Assembly (NCBI RefSeq): GCF_018224885.1
Contig: NZ_JAGTXB010000006.1
Coordinates: 372,001 to 436,000 of the forward strand
Length of the DNA: 64,000 nt
Direction: 5' to 3'
Origin: Chitinophaga hostae
GTDB taxonomy: Bacteria > Bacteroidota > Bacteroidia > Chitinophagales > Chitinophagaceae
Below are positions 45,868 to 54,646 of this stretch, piece after piece (within the stretch, counting starts at the first letter, position 1; every line of letters begins with the position of its first letter). A model generated the notes under the pieces. That model saw nothing but the letters and a program-made list of their open reading frames with translations. It did not search any database and was not told the DNA's origin. A program made the position numbers and the translations under genes.

Positions 45868-46875
45868 TTGCCAAAATTTGACTATCTGAACAAAAGTACC
45901 AAAATAATTCTCAATTACTTATTAGGAGCAGGGCTTTTTACCTGGTTGGCATATTCTATTTACTCGCAATTGATTCACCGCGACAACCTCCAGTTGTCCG
46001 TGCAGCATATGTGGAATACCCTGCAGGAGAAAGGCTGGGTGGGCATTTTCCTGGTAACGGTATTGATGCTTTTTAACTGGGGGCTGGAGGCCCGTAAGTG
46101 GCAAACACTGGTGGCGCCGCTGGAAGAAGTTTCTTTTTTGAGAGCATTCAGCGCCATCCTTTCCGGGGTGTCGCTCTCTATCAATACCCCAAATCGTGTA
46201 GGCGAGTACGGTGGTCGCATCCTTTATCTGAAGAACCAAAATAAGCTCAAAGCCATTGCGGCAACCATCGTAGGAAGTTTCAGTCAGCTGATAGTGACTA
46301 TTATTTTTGGGTTAACTGGTTTACTTTACTATATCAACAACTTCGCGCTGGCAAAGGAGAGCGCTTTCCTGACCCCTTCTGTATGGCAGAAAATAATCCT
46401 CTTTGCCGGTATTCTTATTTGTGGCCTGACGATATTGTTATATTTTCGGCTACAAATTATTCTGTCTGTATTTGAAAAGGTACCTTTCCTGCGTAAAGCA
46501 AAGGTGTTTGTACAGATCATTGTTAAATACTCATCCGGCGAATTATGTTACCTGTTGCTGCTTTCAGCCCTCCGGTATATAGTCTTCTCGGCACAGTATT
46601 TGATTTTGTTGGACGCACTTGGCATGGAATTCATGTGGTGGCAGGCCTTTTTACTGAATAGTGTAATTTACCTGGTGATGGCAGGAGTTCCTACTATCGC
46701 TATTGCGGAACTGGGAGTACGTGGAAAAGTAAGTATCTTTTTTCTTGGGTTGCTTAGCTCCAATACCATGGCCATCGTAGCCGCCACGGTAGGTATATGG
46801 CTGATAAACCTCGTAGTGCCGGCTGTTCTGGGAAGTGTGTTGCTGTTAGGAGTAAAAATTTTTAAGGAAAAATAG
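45868..46875 (+). CDS. Lysylphosphatidylglycerol synthase TM-region/flippase-like membrane protein
   Basis: A protein of 335 residues (350 if ATG 45823 is used) with about eight membrane helices, of the LPG_synthase_TM/AglD family (PF03706, UPF0104). Members are thought to flip or bind lipids. The family block is VIYLVMAGVPTIAIAELGVRGKVSIFFLG near the C-terminus, and NWGLEARKW occurs near residue 60. I prefer the TTG at 45868 because ATG 45823 would overlap the divergent ruvC by 32 bp and precede the TATTTTTG box. The DUF3108 gene follows after 9 bp. No catalytic domain is fused to it, so aminoacylation of lipid is not expected. Confidence 0.8.
   Translation: MPKFDYLNKSTKIILNYLLGAGLFTWLAYSIYSQLIHRDNLQLSVQHMWNTLQEKGWVGIFLVTVLMLFNWGLEARKWQTLVAPLEEVSFLRAFSAILSGVSLSINTPNRVGEYGGRILYLKNQNKLKAIAATIVGSFSQLIVTIIFGLTGLLYYINNFALAKESAFLTPSVWQKIILFAGILICGLTILLYFRLQIILSVFEKVPFLRKAKVFVQIIVKYSSGELCYLLLLSALRYIVFSAQYLILLDALGMEFMWWQAFLLNSVIYLVMAGVPTIAIAELGVRGKVSIFFLGLLSSNTMAIVAATVGIWLINLVVPAVLGSVLLLGVKIFKEK
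45891..45898 (-). promoter_or_regulatory. Putative -7 box of ruvC
   Basis: On the minus strand this reads TACTTTTG (TAnnTTTG), 36 bp upstream of the ruvC ATG at 45854. It falls inside the coding region of the divergent flippase-like gene. Confidence 0.5.
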
Positions 46876-46884
46876 CTTCGATCA

Positions 46885-47676
46885 ATGAAGTATCTTCTAC
46901 TCATAATTTTATGGCTTTCCTGTATTCAACCCGTTGAAGCGCAAAATGATTTTTGCTCTATCCGCAATACCAGCTTTAATGCCGGCGAAAGTATCACCCT
47001 GAAAGTATTCTATAACCTGGGTAAAATGTACGTAGGAGCCGGAGAAGCTACTTTTAATGTTAGCCTCGAACGCTTCGCCAACCGCGACGTATACCACGTG
47101 GTGGGAGATGGTAAAACCTACCGCGCCTACGACTGGATCTTTAAAGTACGGGATAAATATGAAAGCTATATAGATACCGCCACCCTGCAACCCCTGAAGT
47201 TTGTTCGTAACGTAAATGAAGGCGGCTATAAAATCTTTAATAACGTGGTTTTTAACCAGGCAGGACACCAGGCCATCAGTACCAACGGCACCTTCGCCGT
47301 ACCCCCCTGTGTGCAGGATGTGATCAGCGCCATCTATTATGCCCGTAACATCAACTTCGACAAATATAACGCCGGCGATAAAATCCCTTTTGGTATGTTC
47401 CTCGACGACCAGGTGTATAATATCTATATCAGGTATATGGGTAAGGAAGAGGTAAATACCAAATTCGGCAAGTTCAGGGCTATTAAATTTAAACCCCTCC
47501 TGATCAAGGGAACCATCTTTGAAGGCGGTGAGAAAATGACGGTTTGGGTAAGCGACGACGCCAATAAGGTGCCGCTGCGCATAGAAAGCCCCATATCTGT
47601 AGGCAATATCGTAGTGGATATGATCAACTACAGTAACCTCCGTTACCCCTTTACATCGCTGCTAGACAAGAAATAA
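46885..47676 (+). CDS. DUF3108 family exported protein
   Basis: A 263-residue protein with a signal peptide (cleavage near VEAQ). The mature part fits the DUF3108 family (PF11306): ESITLKVFYNLGKMYVGAGEATFNV, then a Y-x-W-I-F-K-V-R-D-x-Y-E-S-Y block and the late GTIFEGGEKMTVWVSDD with VPLRIESPISVGNI. It is predicted to be a periplasmic beta-rich protein whose function is not known. It starts 9 bp after the flippase-like gene, which suggests a shared envelope role. Confidence 0.85.
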   Translation: MKYLLLIILWLSCIQPVEAQNDFCSIRNTSFNAGESITLKVFYNLGKMYVGAGEATFNVSLERFANRDVYHVVGDGKTYRAYDWIFKVRDKYESYIDTATLQPLKFVRNVNEGGYKIFNNVVFNQAGHQAISTNGTFAVPPCVQDVISAIYYARNINFDKYNAGDKIPFGMFLDDQVYNIYIRYMGKEEVNTKFGKFRAIKFKPLLIKGTIFEGGEKMTVWVSDDANKVPLRIESPISVGNIVVDMINYSNLRYPFTSLLDKK

Positions 47677-47770
47677 AGCTCCCGGAAGGTGCCTCATAGT
47701 AATAGTTTTAACAATTCATTTGAGGGTGGAAGCCCAAATTTTAACGACCTTTCCTGCCGCAGAAAAACTT

Positions 47771-47778
47771 TATATTTG
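47771..47778 (+). promoter_or_regulatory. -7 box of the second RprY-like regulator
   Basis: TATATTTG matches TAnnTTTG 16 bp before ATG 47795. Because it lies inside the longer possible reading frame from 47720, it argues that translation begins at 47795 or 47801. Confidence 0.6.
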
Positions 47779-47794
47779 TTATAATCAATCCTTT

Positions 47795-48505
47795 ATGATT
47801 ATGGAAGAACGTAAACCGAAAATATTACTGGCTGAGGATGATACCAATCTGGGTATGGTGCTGAAAAACTACCTGGAGCTGAATGACTATGATGTGGAAT
47901 TATGCCGCGATGGTATCCTGGCCCTGGCAGCCTTCCGCCGCGAGAAATTTGACATCTGTTTGCTGGATATTATGATGCCCAATATGGACGGCTTTAAGCT
48001 GGCAGAAGAAATCAGGGACGTAGATCCTGATATTCCTTTGTTCTTCCTCTCCGCCAAAACCATGAAGGAAGACATTATACAGGGTTATAAACTCGGCGCA
48101 GACGATTATATCTCCAAACCTTTCGACAGCGAATTACTGCTGCTGAAAATTAAAGCCATCCTGAAACGCAACCAGGAACTCAACAACAAGGAAGAAGAAG
48201 TACACGAATTCGTTATCGGGTCTTATGCCTTCAACTCCCGCCTGCGTACCCTTACCCATAACAATGAAACACATACGCTCTCCCCAAAAGAGAACGAACT
48301 GCTGCACATGTTATGCGAACATAAAAATGACCTGCTGCCACGCGAACTGGCACTGAAAAAAATATGGGGTAGCGATACCTACTTCAATGGACGCAGTATG
48401 GACGTATACATCGCCAAACTGCGTAAATACCTGAAAGATGATACCAATATTGAAATCGTGAATATTCACGGAAACGGCTTCAGATTGGTAGTGAAGGAAG
48501 CGTAA
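47795..48505 (+). CDS. OmpR-family response regulator, RprY-like (no adjacent kinase)
   Basis: A 236-residue regulator (234 from ATG 47801). Receiver: acidic pair in LLAEDD, phospho-acceptor D58 in LLDIMMPNMDG, and KPF in YISKPFDSE. Winged helix: LSPKENELLHMLCEHKNDLLPRE, then GRSMDVYIAKLRKYL and IHGNGFRLVV. It is a paralogue of the regulator at 44410. The frame could begin at 47720, but the promoter box and the MIMEERKPKILLAEDD start favour 47795. No sensor kinase is adjacent. It is followed by a very long perfect palindrome. Confidence 0.88.
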   Translation: MIMEERKPKILLAEDDTNLGMVLKNYLELNDYDVELCRDGILALAAFRREKFDICLLDIMMPNMDGFKLAEEIRDVDPDIPLFFLSAKTMKEDIIQGYKLGADDYISKPFDSELLLLKIKAILKRNQELNNKEEEVHEFVIGSYAFNSRLRTLTHNNETHTLSPKENELLHMLCEHKNDLLPRELALKKIWGSDTYFNGRSMDVYIAKLRKYLKDDTNIEIVNIHGNGFRLVVKEA

Positions 48506-48523
48506 AGGGAACGGAACCGAACC

Positions 48524-48708
48524 AGCTTTTAGCAATTAGCCGTTAGCTTTTAGCAAAATGCAGCGAATGATTAAGCAGTATGATTATAAAACAGAAGCCC
48601 GCAAAAGTGTTAACACTTTTGCGGGCTTCTGTTTTATAATCATACTGCATTTTGCCAAACGCTGGTTCGCTGCATTTACTAAAAGCTAATGGCTAGTAGC
48701 TAAAAGCT
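48524..48708. repeat. Heptad/AAATGCAGCGA repeat pair flanking a palindrome
   Basis: AGCTTTTAGC and AGCCGTTAGC-type units with AAAATGCAGCGA (48524-48566) are mirrored, imperfectly, by TCGCTGCATTT plus CTAAAAGCTAATGGC units (48667-48708). GCTGGTTCG (48661) and its reverse complement (48518-48526) also recur. It is the most complete copy of the dispersed element and runs to the ruvB stop codon. Confidence 0.7.
48575..48648. terminator. 74-bp perfect palindrome, bidirectional terminator
   Basis: 48575-48611 and 48612-48648 are exact reverse complements (37 bp, no spacer). AAGCCCGCAAAAG/CTTTTGCGGGCTT forms its GC-rich core, flanked by A- and T-rich runs that would give U-tracts in both directions, between the convergent regulator gene and ruvB. 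Confidence 0.75.
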
Positions 48709-49735
48709 AAAACAGTAAATTACTTCCCCCTCTGTAGGAAGTTTTCCCCAGGTGTATATAGGCTTTCTCGGTGACCTCCCGGCCTCTTGGCGTACGTTTA
48801 ATAAAACCCTCCTGTATCAGGAACGGCTCATATACTTCTTCCAGTGTACCCGGTTCTTCACCTACCGCGGTAGCAATAGTGGTAATCCCCACCGGACCAC
48901 CCTTGAAATTTTCGATGATCACATTGAGTATCCTGTTATCCATTTCATCCAGTCCGTATTCATCTACATTCAGTGCTTTCAGGCTTAACTGGGCAATTTC
49001 CATATCTATGACCCCGGTACCAATTACCTGGGCAAAATCACGCACCCGACGCAGCAGCCCGTTCGCAATACGGGGAGTACCCCGTGAACGGCGTGCTATT
49101 TCGTTCGCCGCATCAGAAGTGATTTTTGTATTGAGGAGTCCTGCCGCACGCCACAGGATCTTTTGTAAAGTGGCGGCGCTGTAGTACTCCAGTCGGGATT
49201 TGATCCCAAAACGCGACAATAGCGGGGCAGTCAGCAAACCGGATCTGGTGGTAGCGCCTATGAGCGTAAACGGCTGCAGGTTAATTTGTATGGAACGTGC
49301 ACTGGGACCGGTATCTATCATGATATCGATACGGTAATCCTCCATCGCGGAATACAGGTATTCTTCCACCACGGTGCTCAACCGGTGTATTTCATCAATA
49401 AACAATACATCTTTATCTTCCAGGTTGGTCAGCAAACCGGCCAGATCCCCCGGTTTCTCAATCACCGGCCCGGAGGTTTCCCGGATATTTACACCCAGTT
49501 CATTGGCCACAATACGCGACAGGGTGGTTTTTCCCAATCCCGGAGGACCGTGGAACAACACATGGTCGAGTGCTTCGCCACGCATCTTTGCCGCTTTGAT
49601 AAATATTTTCAGGTTCTCGATAATTTGATCCTGACCCGAGAAATCCATGATTTCCCGGGGACGTATGCTGTTCTCAAACTCTTTATCTGCGGCGCTGAGC
49701 TTGGTCTCGTCTGGTCTTAAAGGCTGATTGGACAT
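48707..49735 (-). CDS. ruvB: Holliday junction branch-migration ATPase RuvB
   Basis: A 342-residue AAA+ motor of the RuvABC complex. Walker A is [12 protein letters not shown], Walker B is [11 protein letters not shown], sensor 1 is [20 protein letters not shown] and the C-terminal winged helix ends with [24 protein letters not shown]. Length and order match the family. A -7 box (TATTTTTG) lies 13 bp upstream of the ATG. It is convergent with the RprY-like gene across the long palindrome. Confidence 0.97.
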   Translation of the reverse strand: MSNQPLRPDETKLSAADKEFENSIRPREIMDFSGQDQIIENLKIFIKAAKMRGEALDHVLFHGPPGLGKTTLSRIVANELGVNIRETSGPVIEKPGDLAGLLTNLEDKDVLFIDEIHRLSTVVEEYLYSAMEDYRIDIMIDTGPSARSIQINLQPFTLIGATTRSGLLTAPLLSRFGIKSRLEYYSAATLQKILWRAAGLLNTKITSDAANEIARRSRGTPRIANGLLRRVRDFAQVIGTGVIDMEIAQLSLKALNVDEYGLDEMDNRILNVIIENFKGGPVGITTIATAVGEEPGTLEEVYEPFLIQEGFIKRTPRGREVTEKAYIHLGKTSYRGGSNLLF

Positions 49736-49748
49736 AATTGTATATGCC

Positions 49749-49756
49749 CAAAAATA
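49749..49756 (-). promoter_or_regulatory. Putative -7 box of ruvB
   Basis: On the minus strand this reads TATTTTTG (TAnnTTTG), 13 bp before the ruvB start codon, so the leader would be only a few bases long. Confidence 0.5.
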
Positions 49757-49839
49757 CGCAAATATTCAAAGGAAGCGGGCAGCTATTGTCTGTTCGTGTT
49801 TAGATGATTATATTCAGTGTACAAAATTCCATCCCAACT

Positions 49840-52260
49840 ATGTCAAAGTACCTGTTGTTAACTGCCCTATTCATCTGTTGCATCAGCAGTTTGCCGGTGG
49901 CCGCCCAATCAACATTTAAAGCCCACGATACCTGGCTGTACCGCCTGGAGCAGGATCTTGACTATCTGCCCAATCAACACCAGCATACGGAAAAAGTATA
50001 CCGCATTACTATTGCCGGCGTAAATAAAGATGGGTCTGCTGATGTGACAGCGGTGCTGCAAAGTTCGCAGGTAACAGCCAGCGACGAGAGATCCACTAAG
50101 TTTAATTCGGCCGATCGGGAAACTTATAATGGTAACCAGGGCGCCATGTCTGACATGTTCCTGCTTTATAGGCCATTGACATTCAAAATATTTGCAAACG
50201 ACAGCATTGGGGAAGCCACTAACACAACGGCTATAGCGGCCGCGGTTGGGGACGAAATGGGGCTGGATCAGCAATTCAGGGATATGTTGACCCAAAACTG
50301 GAAATGGCTGCCTCAGCAAATGACAGGACTGCTTGCGCCTTTGGTTCCAAAGGTGGAAGAAAATTACCAGTGGATAACAGGTGAATGGAGTTATCGGGTG
50401 ACAGAGATTGGAAAAGGAATAGTGAAAATTACGGGCAGTCAGAACGATCATCTCCCCGATAGTTCGCATCGCCTCATCACTGCTTCGTATACACTTACCC
50501 GTAATAAAAGGGAAACAATTGCATTTGAATACGCCAATAAGCCCGGACCTGGGCAACCCGCCACCGGCACCACCCTTAAGGGCCGATTGCTGCCTGCAGG
50601 TGCTGTATTGCCGAAGGCAGATACGGCCTTCTTTAAAGCATTGGTACAAATGAGTTATTATAGTAATTCGCTGACGGCAAAAGGAGAGATGGATTCGACC
50701 AAGGTGGCTGACTTCCTGGCCCTGAATATCCCCCGCTACGGCAATAACCTGGCGTTTAACCTTGCCCGGCTGGATATGCCCCGTGGCAGTACGGACCATA
50801 GTTATGAAGTGTATAATGATCTGCTACAGCAAGTGCCTTCGTACGCGTTGGCCAATAGCTCATCACACCTGTTTAATAAATTGGGGAATAGCGTGACTAA
50901 GAGTATTGATTCTTCGATGGTACTCGTGAAATTGTTATCCGCTTATCCGGAGTCGCTCAACTCCTGGTTGGACCAATCTTTTTCCCAGTACCTGCAAAGC
51001 GAAAAGTTCGATACTACAGGCGCCAGGGACGAGTTTAGGAAAAGAGGGGTGAGTGAAAAAAGGATAGCCGAAATATTCGAAGAAGGCCGCAAAATGCCGG
51101 CTGCGTCACAGGAAATGATAAAACGCCTGGTGATGGAAAAAGATAGCTCCCTGCAGGCTTCTGTCAGGCCTATGGGATTATGGAGCCGTGCAATGCATAC
51201 CACGGATACGACTATATTAAAAGAGATCGCCCTCGAAATAGCGAATGTCACACCGGCAGAAATGACATTGGGTAAAGCCGCCCGTTATGAACTCATGGTG
51301 CATGACATGCTTCGCAAGTCAAAACTGGATAAAGCCGCGGATGTGTTGCTGGATAAAACGCTGGAAAATCTGCAGCGCAACCAGTCCGATACGGCTTTCT
51401 GGAGGGCGCATCCCCAATGGAGGGATAAGAAGTCGGCCAACAAAAATATCCTGGGGCATGCTTACTACCTGAAGTACCAGCAAACCGCTCCGCAGGATAA
51501 AAAGACTGCATTGAACTTCCTGGCCCTGGCAGCGGCCAATGCGCCACGAAATAATGCGGAAAAGGCATACGAGAGCTTTTATGACCGTGTTTTCCTGCAT
51601 TCGGAAGAAGATTATAACCCGAAGTTCGCAGAGGAGCTGTCTGCGATGGGAAAGCCGGAGGAAGCTATGAAGGTGCTTTCCAGGCAGCTGATGACGCAGC
51701 CGGATATGCTGGACCAGACCAAAGCATTGTTTGAGAAAAATTTTCCGGGCAGGTCCTTCCAGGACTATTTCCGGAATGTATTGCTCAAAGAATGGGACCA
51801 GGCGCCTGATTTCACGTTGACCGGCCTGAATAAGGAAAATTATCGTTTGGCCGACTACAAAGGGAAATGGTTGCTGCTGGACTTCTGGGGTAGCTGGTGC
51901 TCTCCCTGTCGGGCCGACCTGCCCCACCTGAATCAGCTGGCAGCAGAAATCAATGCAGGCAGCCATCCCGGTAATGCAATACTGGCAATATCCTGCCGGG
52001 AGTCCATGGAAACAGCCAGGGATTTCGTGGCAGATAATAAATATGTGTTTCCCGCCGCACACTCCGACGGCAAAATAGAAAATCTGTATAAAGTACGTGG
52101 TTATCCTACCAAAGTGTTAGTTTCACCTGATGGGAAAATGCTAGACTTGCAGTTTGGGGCTGATTACGCTGCCATTTTAAGGTCTTACAGCGATCTCTAT
52201 TTTAAAGAAGATAAAACCGCAACACCGGTAATAAAGGTAGACAACAAGAAAAAGGACTAA
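49840..52260 (+). CDS. Exported protein with C-terminal TlpA-like thioredoxin domain
   Basis: An 806-residue periplasmic or outer-membrane-facing protein. A signal peptide ends PVAAQ (start at ATG 49840; an upstream ATG at 49804 would add 12 unlikely residues). Residues about 25-430 are of unknown fold, 430-650 are helical with TPR-like spacing, and the last 150 residues form a TlpA/ResA thioredoxin domain: APDFTLTGLNKENYRLADYKGKWLLLDFWGSWCSPC with C687 and C690 as the redox pair, and later VRGYPTKVLVSPDG with the cis-proline. It probably reduces or isomerises disulfides of envelope proteins. The M28 peptidase gene follows after 8 bp. Confidence 0.82.
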   Translation: MSKYLLLTALFICCISSLPVAAQSTFKAHDTWLYRLEQDLDYLPNQHQHTEKVYRITIAGVNKDGSADVTAVLQSSQVTASDERSTKFNSADRETYNGNQGAMSDMFLLYRPLTFKIFANDSIGEATNTTAIAAAVGDEMGLDQQFRDMLTQNWKWLPQQMTGLLAPLVPKVEENYQWITGEWSYRVTEIGKGIVKITGSQNDHLPDSSHRLITASYTLTRNKRETIAFEYANKPGPGQPATGTTLKGRLLPAGAVLPKADTAFFKALVQMSYYSNSLTAKGEMDSTKVADFLALNIPRYGNNLAFNLARLDMPRGSTDHSYEVYNDLLQQVPSYALANSSSHLFNKLGNSVTKSIDSSMVLVKLLSAYPESLNSWLDQSFSQYLQSEKFDTTGARDEFRKRGVSEKRIAEIFEEGRKMPAASQEMIKRLVMEKDSSLQASVRPMGLWSRAMHTTDTTILKEIALEIANVTPAEMTLGKAARYELMVHDMLRKSKLDKAADVLLDKTLENLQRNQSDTAFWRAHPQWRDKKSANKNILGHAYYLKYQQTAPQDKKTALNFLALAAANAPRNNAEKAYESFYDRVFLHSEEDYNPKFAEELSAMGKPEEAMKVLSRQLMTQPDMLDQTKALFEKNFPGRSFQDYFRNVLLKEWDQAPDFTLTGLNKENYRLADYKGKWLLLDFWGSWCSPCRADLPHLNQLAAEINAGSHPGNAILAISCRESMETARDFVADNKYVFPAAHSDGKIENLYKVRGYPTKVLVSPDGKMLDLQFGADYAAILRSYSDLYFKEDKTATPVIKVDNKKKD

Positions 52261-52268
52261 CCGCTTAT

Positions 52269-53585
52269 ATGAAGAAATCATTGTTATTATTTTTTGCCGC
52301 AGGCAGCATAGCTGTCTCCGGATATGGACAGGATATAAAGGAAAAGGAAGTAGCCCGTATTATCAGTTCACTGGCTGCCGATGATATGGGTGGCCGCCTG
52401 CCGGGTACTCCCGGTATTGAAAAGGCCGCACAGTTTATCAGTAATGAGTTTACCCAGGCCGGTCTGCAACCTTTGGCAGGCGAAAAAAGTTTTCTGCAGG
52501 AATTCTGGAAATACCGGTTGCATCCAACCAGTGTATCCTTTACCGTTAGTGGCGGGGAAAAAGACTGGCCCGTTATTGCCGTGGGCGCAGGGCGCAATTT
52601 CGACTGGGAGAAAAAGGATGGTTATGCAGAAGTGCACGTAAAGGATCCAGGTGCATTGATGAAGATATTGCGTACCCCGCAGGCAGTCACTCAAAATACC
52701 CTGGTATGGCTGGCGCCTTCCATGGCTGGTTACCTGGGGGATCTGACCGCCCATTTTTCTGAGCGCAGCTACAATACACAGGAGGAACTGGAAGCAGCCT
52801 CCGCTAAAGCGCCGGAAGACAAACAGATTATCCTGGCATTTGAACAGGAGCCTGTGGCAGACACAGCCACCTGGAGCATTCATATCCGCCGGGATATCAA
52901 CAGTCAGCATTTTGCAAATGTAGCCGGTATGATAAAGGGCAGTGCCAAACCCAACGAATACGTGGTGTTTTCCGGGCACTATGATCACCTGGGCACGCTG
53001 CCGGCAGTTGCCGGAGATAGTATCGCCAATGGCGCCGATGACGATGCGTCCGGTACCACAGCCGTGATCATGCTCTCCAAATACTTCAAAAAGCATCCGC
53101 CGGTACGCTCTGTTATTTTCGTCGCCTTCACTGCGGAAGAAACCGGTGGCCATGGCTCCCGTTATTTCTCTGAAAAACAGGATCCCGATAAAGTAGTCGC
53201 TATGTTTAATATCGAAATGATCGGTAAGGAATCCAAATTTGGTGAAAACAGTGCGTTTATTACCGGTTTTGAACGTTCCGATTTCGGACCCATCCTGCAA
53301 CGTAACCTGAAGGGGTCCTCTTTTAACTTCTATCCCGATCCTTATCCGGAGCAGAACCTGTTTTACCGCTCAGATAATGCTACCCTGGCCAGACAAGGCG
53401 TACCGGCGCATACCATTTCCACCACACAAATCGACAAGGATAAATTCTATCATACAGTTGATGATGAACTATCAACGCTCAATATCAAAAATATCACTGA
53501 CATCATTCAAGCTATCGCCATCAGCGCTGGTACCATTGTAAATGGAACGGATACGCCTACACGAATTGAAAAGGCATCTCTCTAA
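52269..53585 (+). CDS. M28 family zinc aminopeptidase, exported
   Basis: A 438-residue protein with a signal peptide ending SGYGQ. The M28 co-catalytic zinc site can be read as VFSGHYDHLG (His), NGADDDASGTTAV (Asp bridging), FTAEETGGHGS (Glu-Glu), NIEMIG (ligand Glu/Asp) and KFYHTVDDE (His). A PA-like insertion occupies residues about 90-210. It would trim peptides in the periplasm. It is the second gene after the TlpA-type protein, with only 8 bp between them, and ends before a terminator. Confidence 0.9.
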   Translation: MKKSLLLFFAAGSIAVSGYGQDIKEKEVARIISSLAADDMGGRLPGTPGIEKAAQFISNEFTQAGLQPLAGEKSFLQEFWKYRLHPTSVSFTVSGGEKDWPVIAVGAGRNFDWEKKDGYAEVHVKDPGALMKILRTPQAVTQNTLVWLAPSMAGYLGDLTAHFSERSYNTQEELEAASAKAPEDKQIILAFEQEPVADTATWSIHIRRDINSQHFANVAGMIKGSAKPNEYVVFSGHYDHLGTLPAVAGDSIANGADDDASGTTAVIMLSKYFKKHPPVRSVIFVAFTAEETGGHGSRYFSEKQDPDKVVAMFNIEMIGKESKFGENSAFITGFERSDFGPILQRNLKGSSFNFYPDPYPEQNLFYRSDNATLARQGVPAHTISTTQIDKDKFYHTVDDELSTLNIKNITDIIQAIAISAGTIVNGTDTPTRIEKASL

Positions 53586-53673
53586 CCGCTAAAAGCTAAC
53601 CATTAACAGCAAACCGCCATCACTAACTGCAAACCGCCATCACTAACTGCTAACCGCTAAAAGCTAACAGCTA
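53584..53673. repeat. Heptad repeats and a 20-bp tandem duplication
   Basis: Units such as TAACCGCTAAAAGCTAAC precede a 20-bp unit (AAACCGCCATCACTAACTGC) that occurs twice in a row, 53611-53630 and 53631-53650, then more CTAAAAGCTAACAGC. It begins at the M28 stop codon. Confidence 0.75.
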
Positions 53674-53686
53674 GTACCCCATATAT

Positions 53687-53726
53687 TGATCCGATTAAGC
53701 ATCGCTTAGTCGGATCATTCTTTTTT
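53687..53726 (+). terminator. Intrinsic terminator after the M28 peptidase gene
   Basis: TGATCCGATTAAGC (53687-53700) and GCTTAGTCGGATCA (53704-53717) pair over 14 bp with one G-T type mismatch and a 3-nt loop; a T-rich tail follows. Confidence 0.78.
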
Positions 53727-53816
53727 AATTAACAATGAATGAATGTTTTATTCCAAATTCTTTGTTAAATTTACCGGGTAATTTTCCCCAATTAGTCATT
53801 TAAAACCATATCTATA

Positions 53817-54578
53817 ATGAAAACCGGAATCCTACAATTCTGCGGTGCTATAGGCATTGCGACTATCCTGCTATCGTCTTGTTCTAACACGGACATGGCC
53901 GGACCTGATACAGAACAGCCAATCGACAACTCCGACGTTGCCAGCGTGAACTACGAAATTTCAACAATCAATCAAACCTCCACACTAACTCCTGATGCTT
54001 CAGGACGCTTGTCTGCAATCACAGGAGACGCGGCCATGGCTAAAGCAGCATCTGGTGGTTTTGATATCACCTGGGACACTGCTACAGCACGTTTGAGAGA
54101 AATCCGCTTTGATGCAAAACGCGGAAAAGACGAACTGGAATTTAAATTGAAAACAGACCGCCAGGTAGACCTGAAAAAGGTACCTGCTTTACTGGGCGCC
54201 ATTAAAATTCCGAAAGGCACTTACCAACAGGTAAAAGTGTATGCAAGAGTAGAAGGCGACAAAAAAGATCCGGCAGTAAGACTGAAAGGTTTTATCACCT
54301 GGGAAAGCAAAAAGATCCCGGTTGAAATCCTCCTCTCCGGCCGTATTGAACTGATGGCAAAAGGAAAAGATGTAGTAGTTACCGACACTAAAATTGACTG
54401 GAAAGGTTCCCTGAAAATATCCATGGACCTGATCCTTACCAAGCTGCAGATCGGCGACTTCACCGGTTCCTTTACCAACGGTAAATTACAGATCAGTGTA
54501 GATATAAATGGCAACCTCCACAACAAGGTGGTGGACGCCCTGGAAAACAGCATGTCTGTTGAGCATACACACGATTAA
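53817..54578 (+). CDS. Lipoprotein of unknown function
   Basis: A 253-residue protein with a lipoprotein signal (hydrophobic core and lipobox LLSSC; lipidated cysteine near residue 22). The mature part is rich in alternating beta strands and charged residues, with DLKKVPALLGAIKIPKGTYQQVKVYARV and a late repeating pattern of hydrophobic strands (KLQIGDFTGSFTNGKLQISVD). It ends in HTHD. I do not recognise the family; a DUF4382-like beta-sandwich is a remote possibility. It stands alone and is followed by a perfect 25-bp hairpin. Confidence 0.65.
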   Translation: MKTGILQFCGAIGIATILLSSCSNTDMAGPDTEQPIDNSDVASVNYEISTINQTSTLTPDASGRLSAITGDAAMAKAASGGFDITWDTATARLREIRFDAKRGKDELEFKLKTDRQVDLKKVPALLGAIKIPKGTYQQVKVYARVEGDKKDPAVRLKGFITWESKKIPVEILLSGRIELMAKGKDVVVTDTKIDWKGSLKISMDLILTKLQIGDFTGSFTNGKLQISVDINGNLHNKVVDALENSMSVEHTHD

Positions 54579-54587
54579 GTAGATTTA

Positions 54588-54641
54588 AATTTAAAATAGA
54601 AGAGGCGGTATCACCAGATACCGCCTCTTCTATTTTAAATT
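54588..54641. terminator. 25-bp perfect hairpin between convergent genes
   Basis: 54588-54612 and 54617-54641 pair perfectly over 25 bp with a 4-nt loop. The GC-rich core (AGAGGCGGTATC) is flanked by A/T runs, so it can end transcription in both directions. Confidence 0.85.
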
Positions 54642-54646
54642 CAAAC

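Noticed and set aside
47720..47794. Upstream extension of the RprY-like regulator.
   Set aside because: It contains the TATATTTG promoter box and the added residues do not fit the receiver domain N-terminus.
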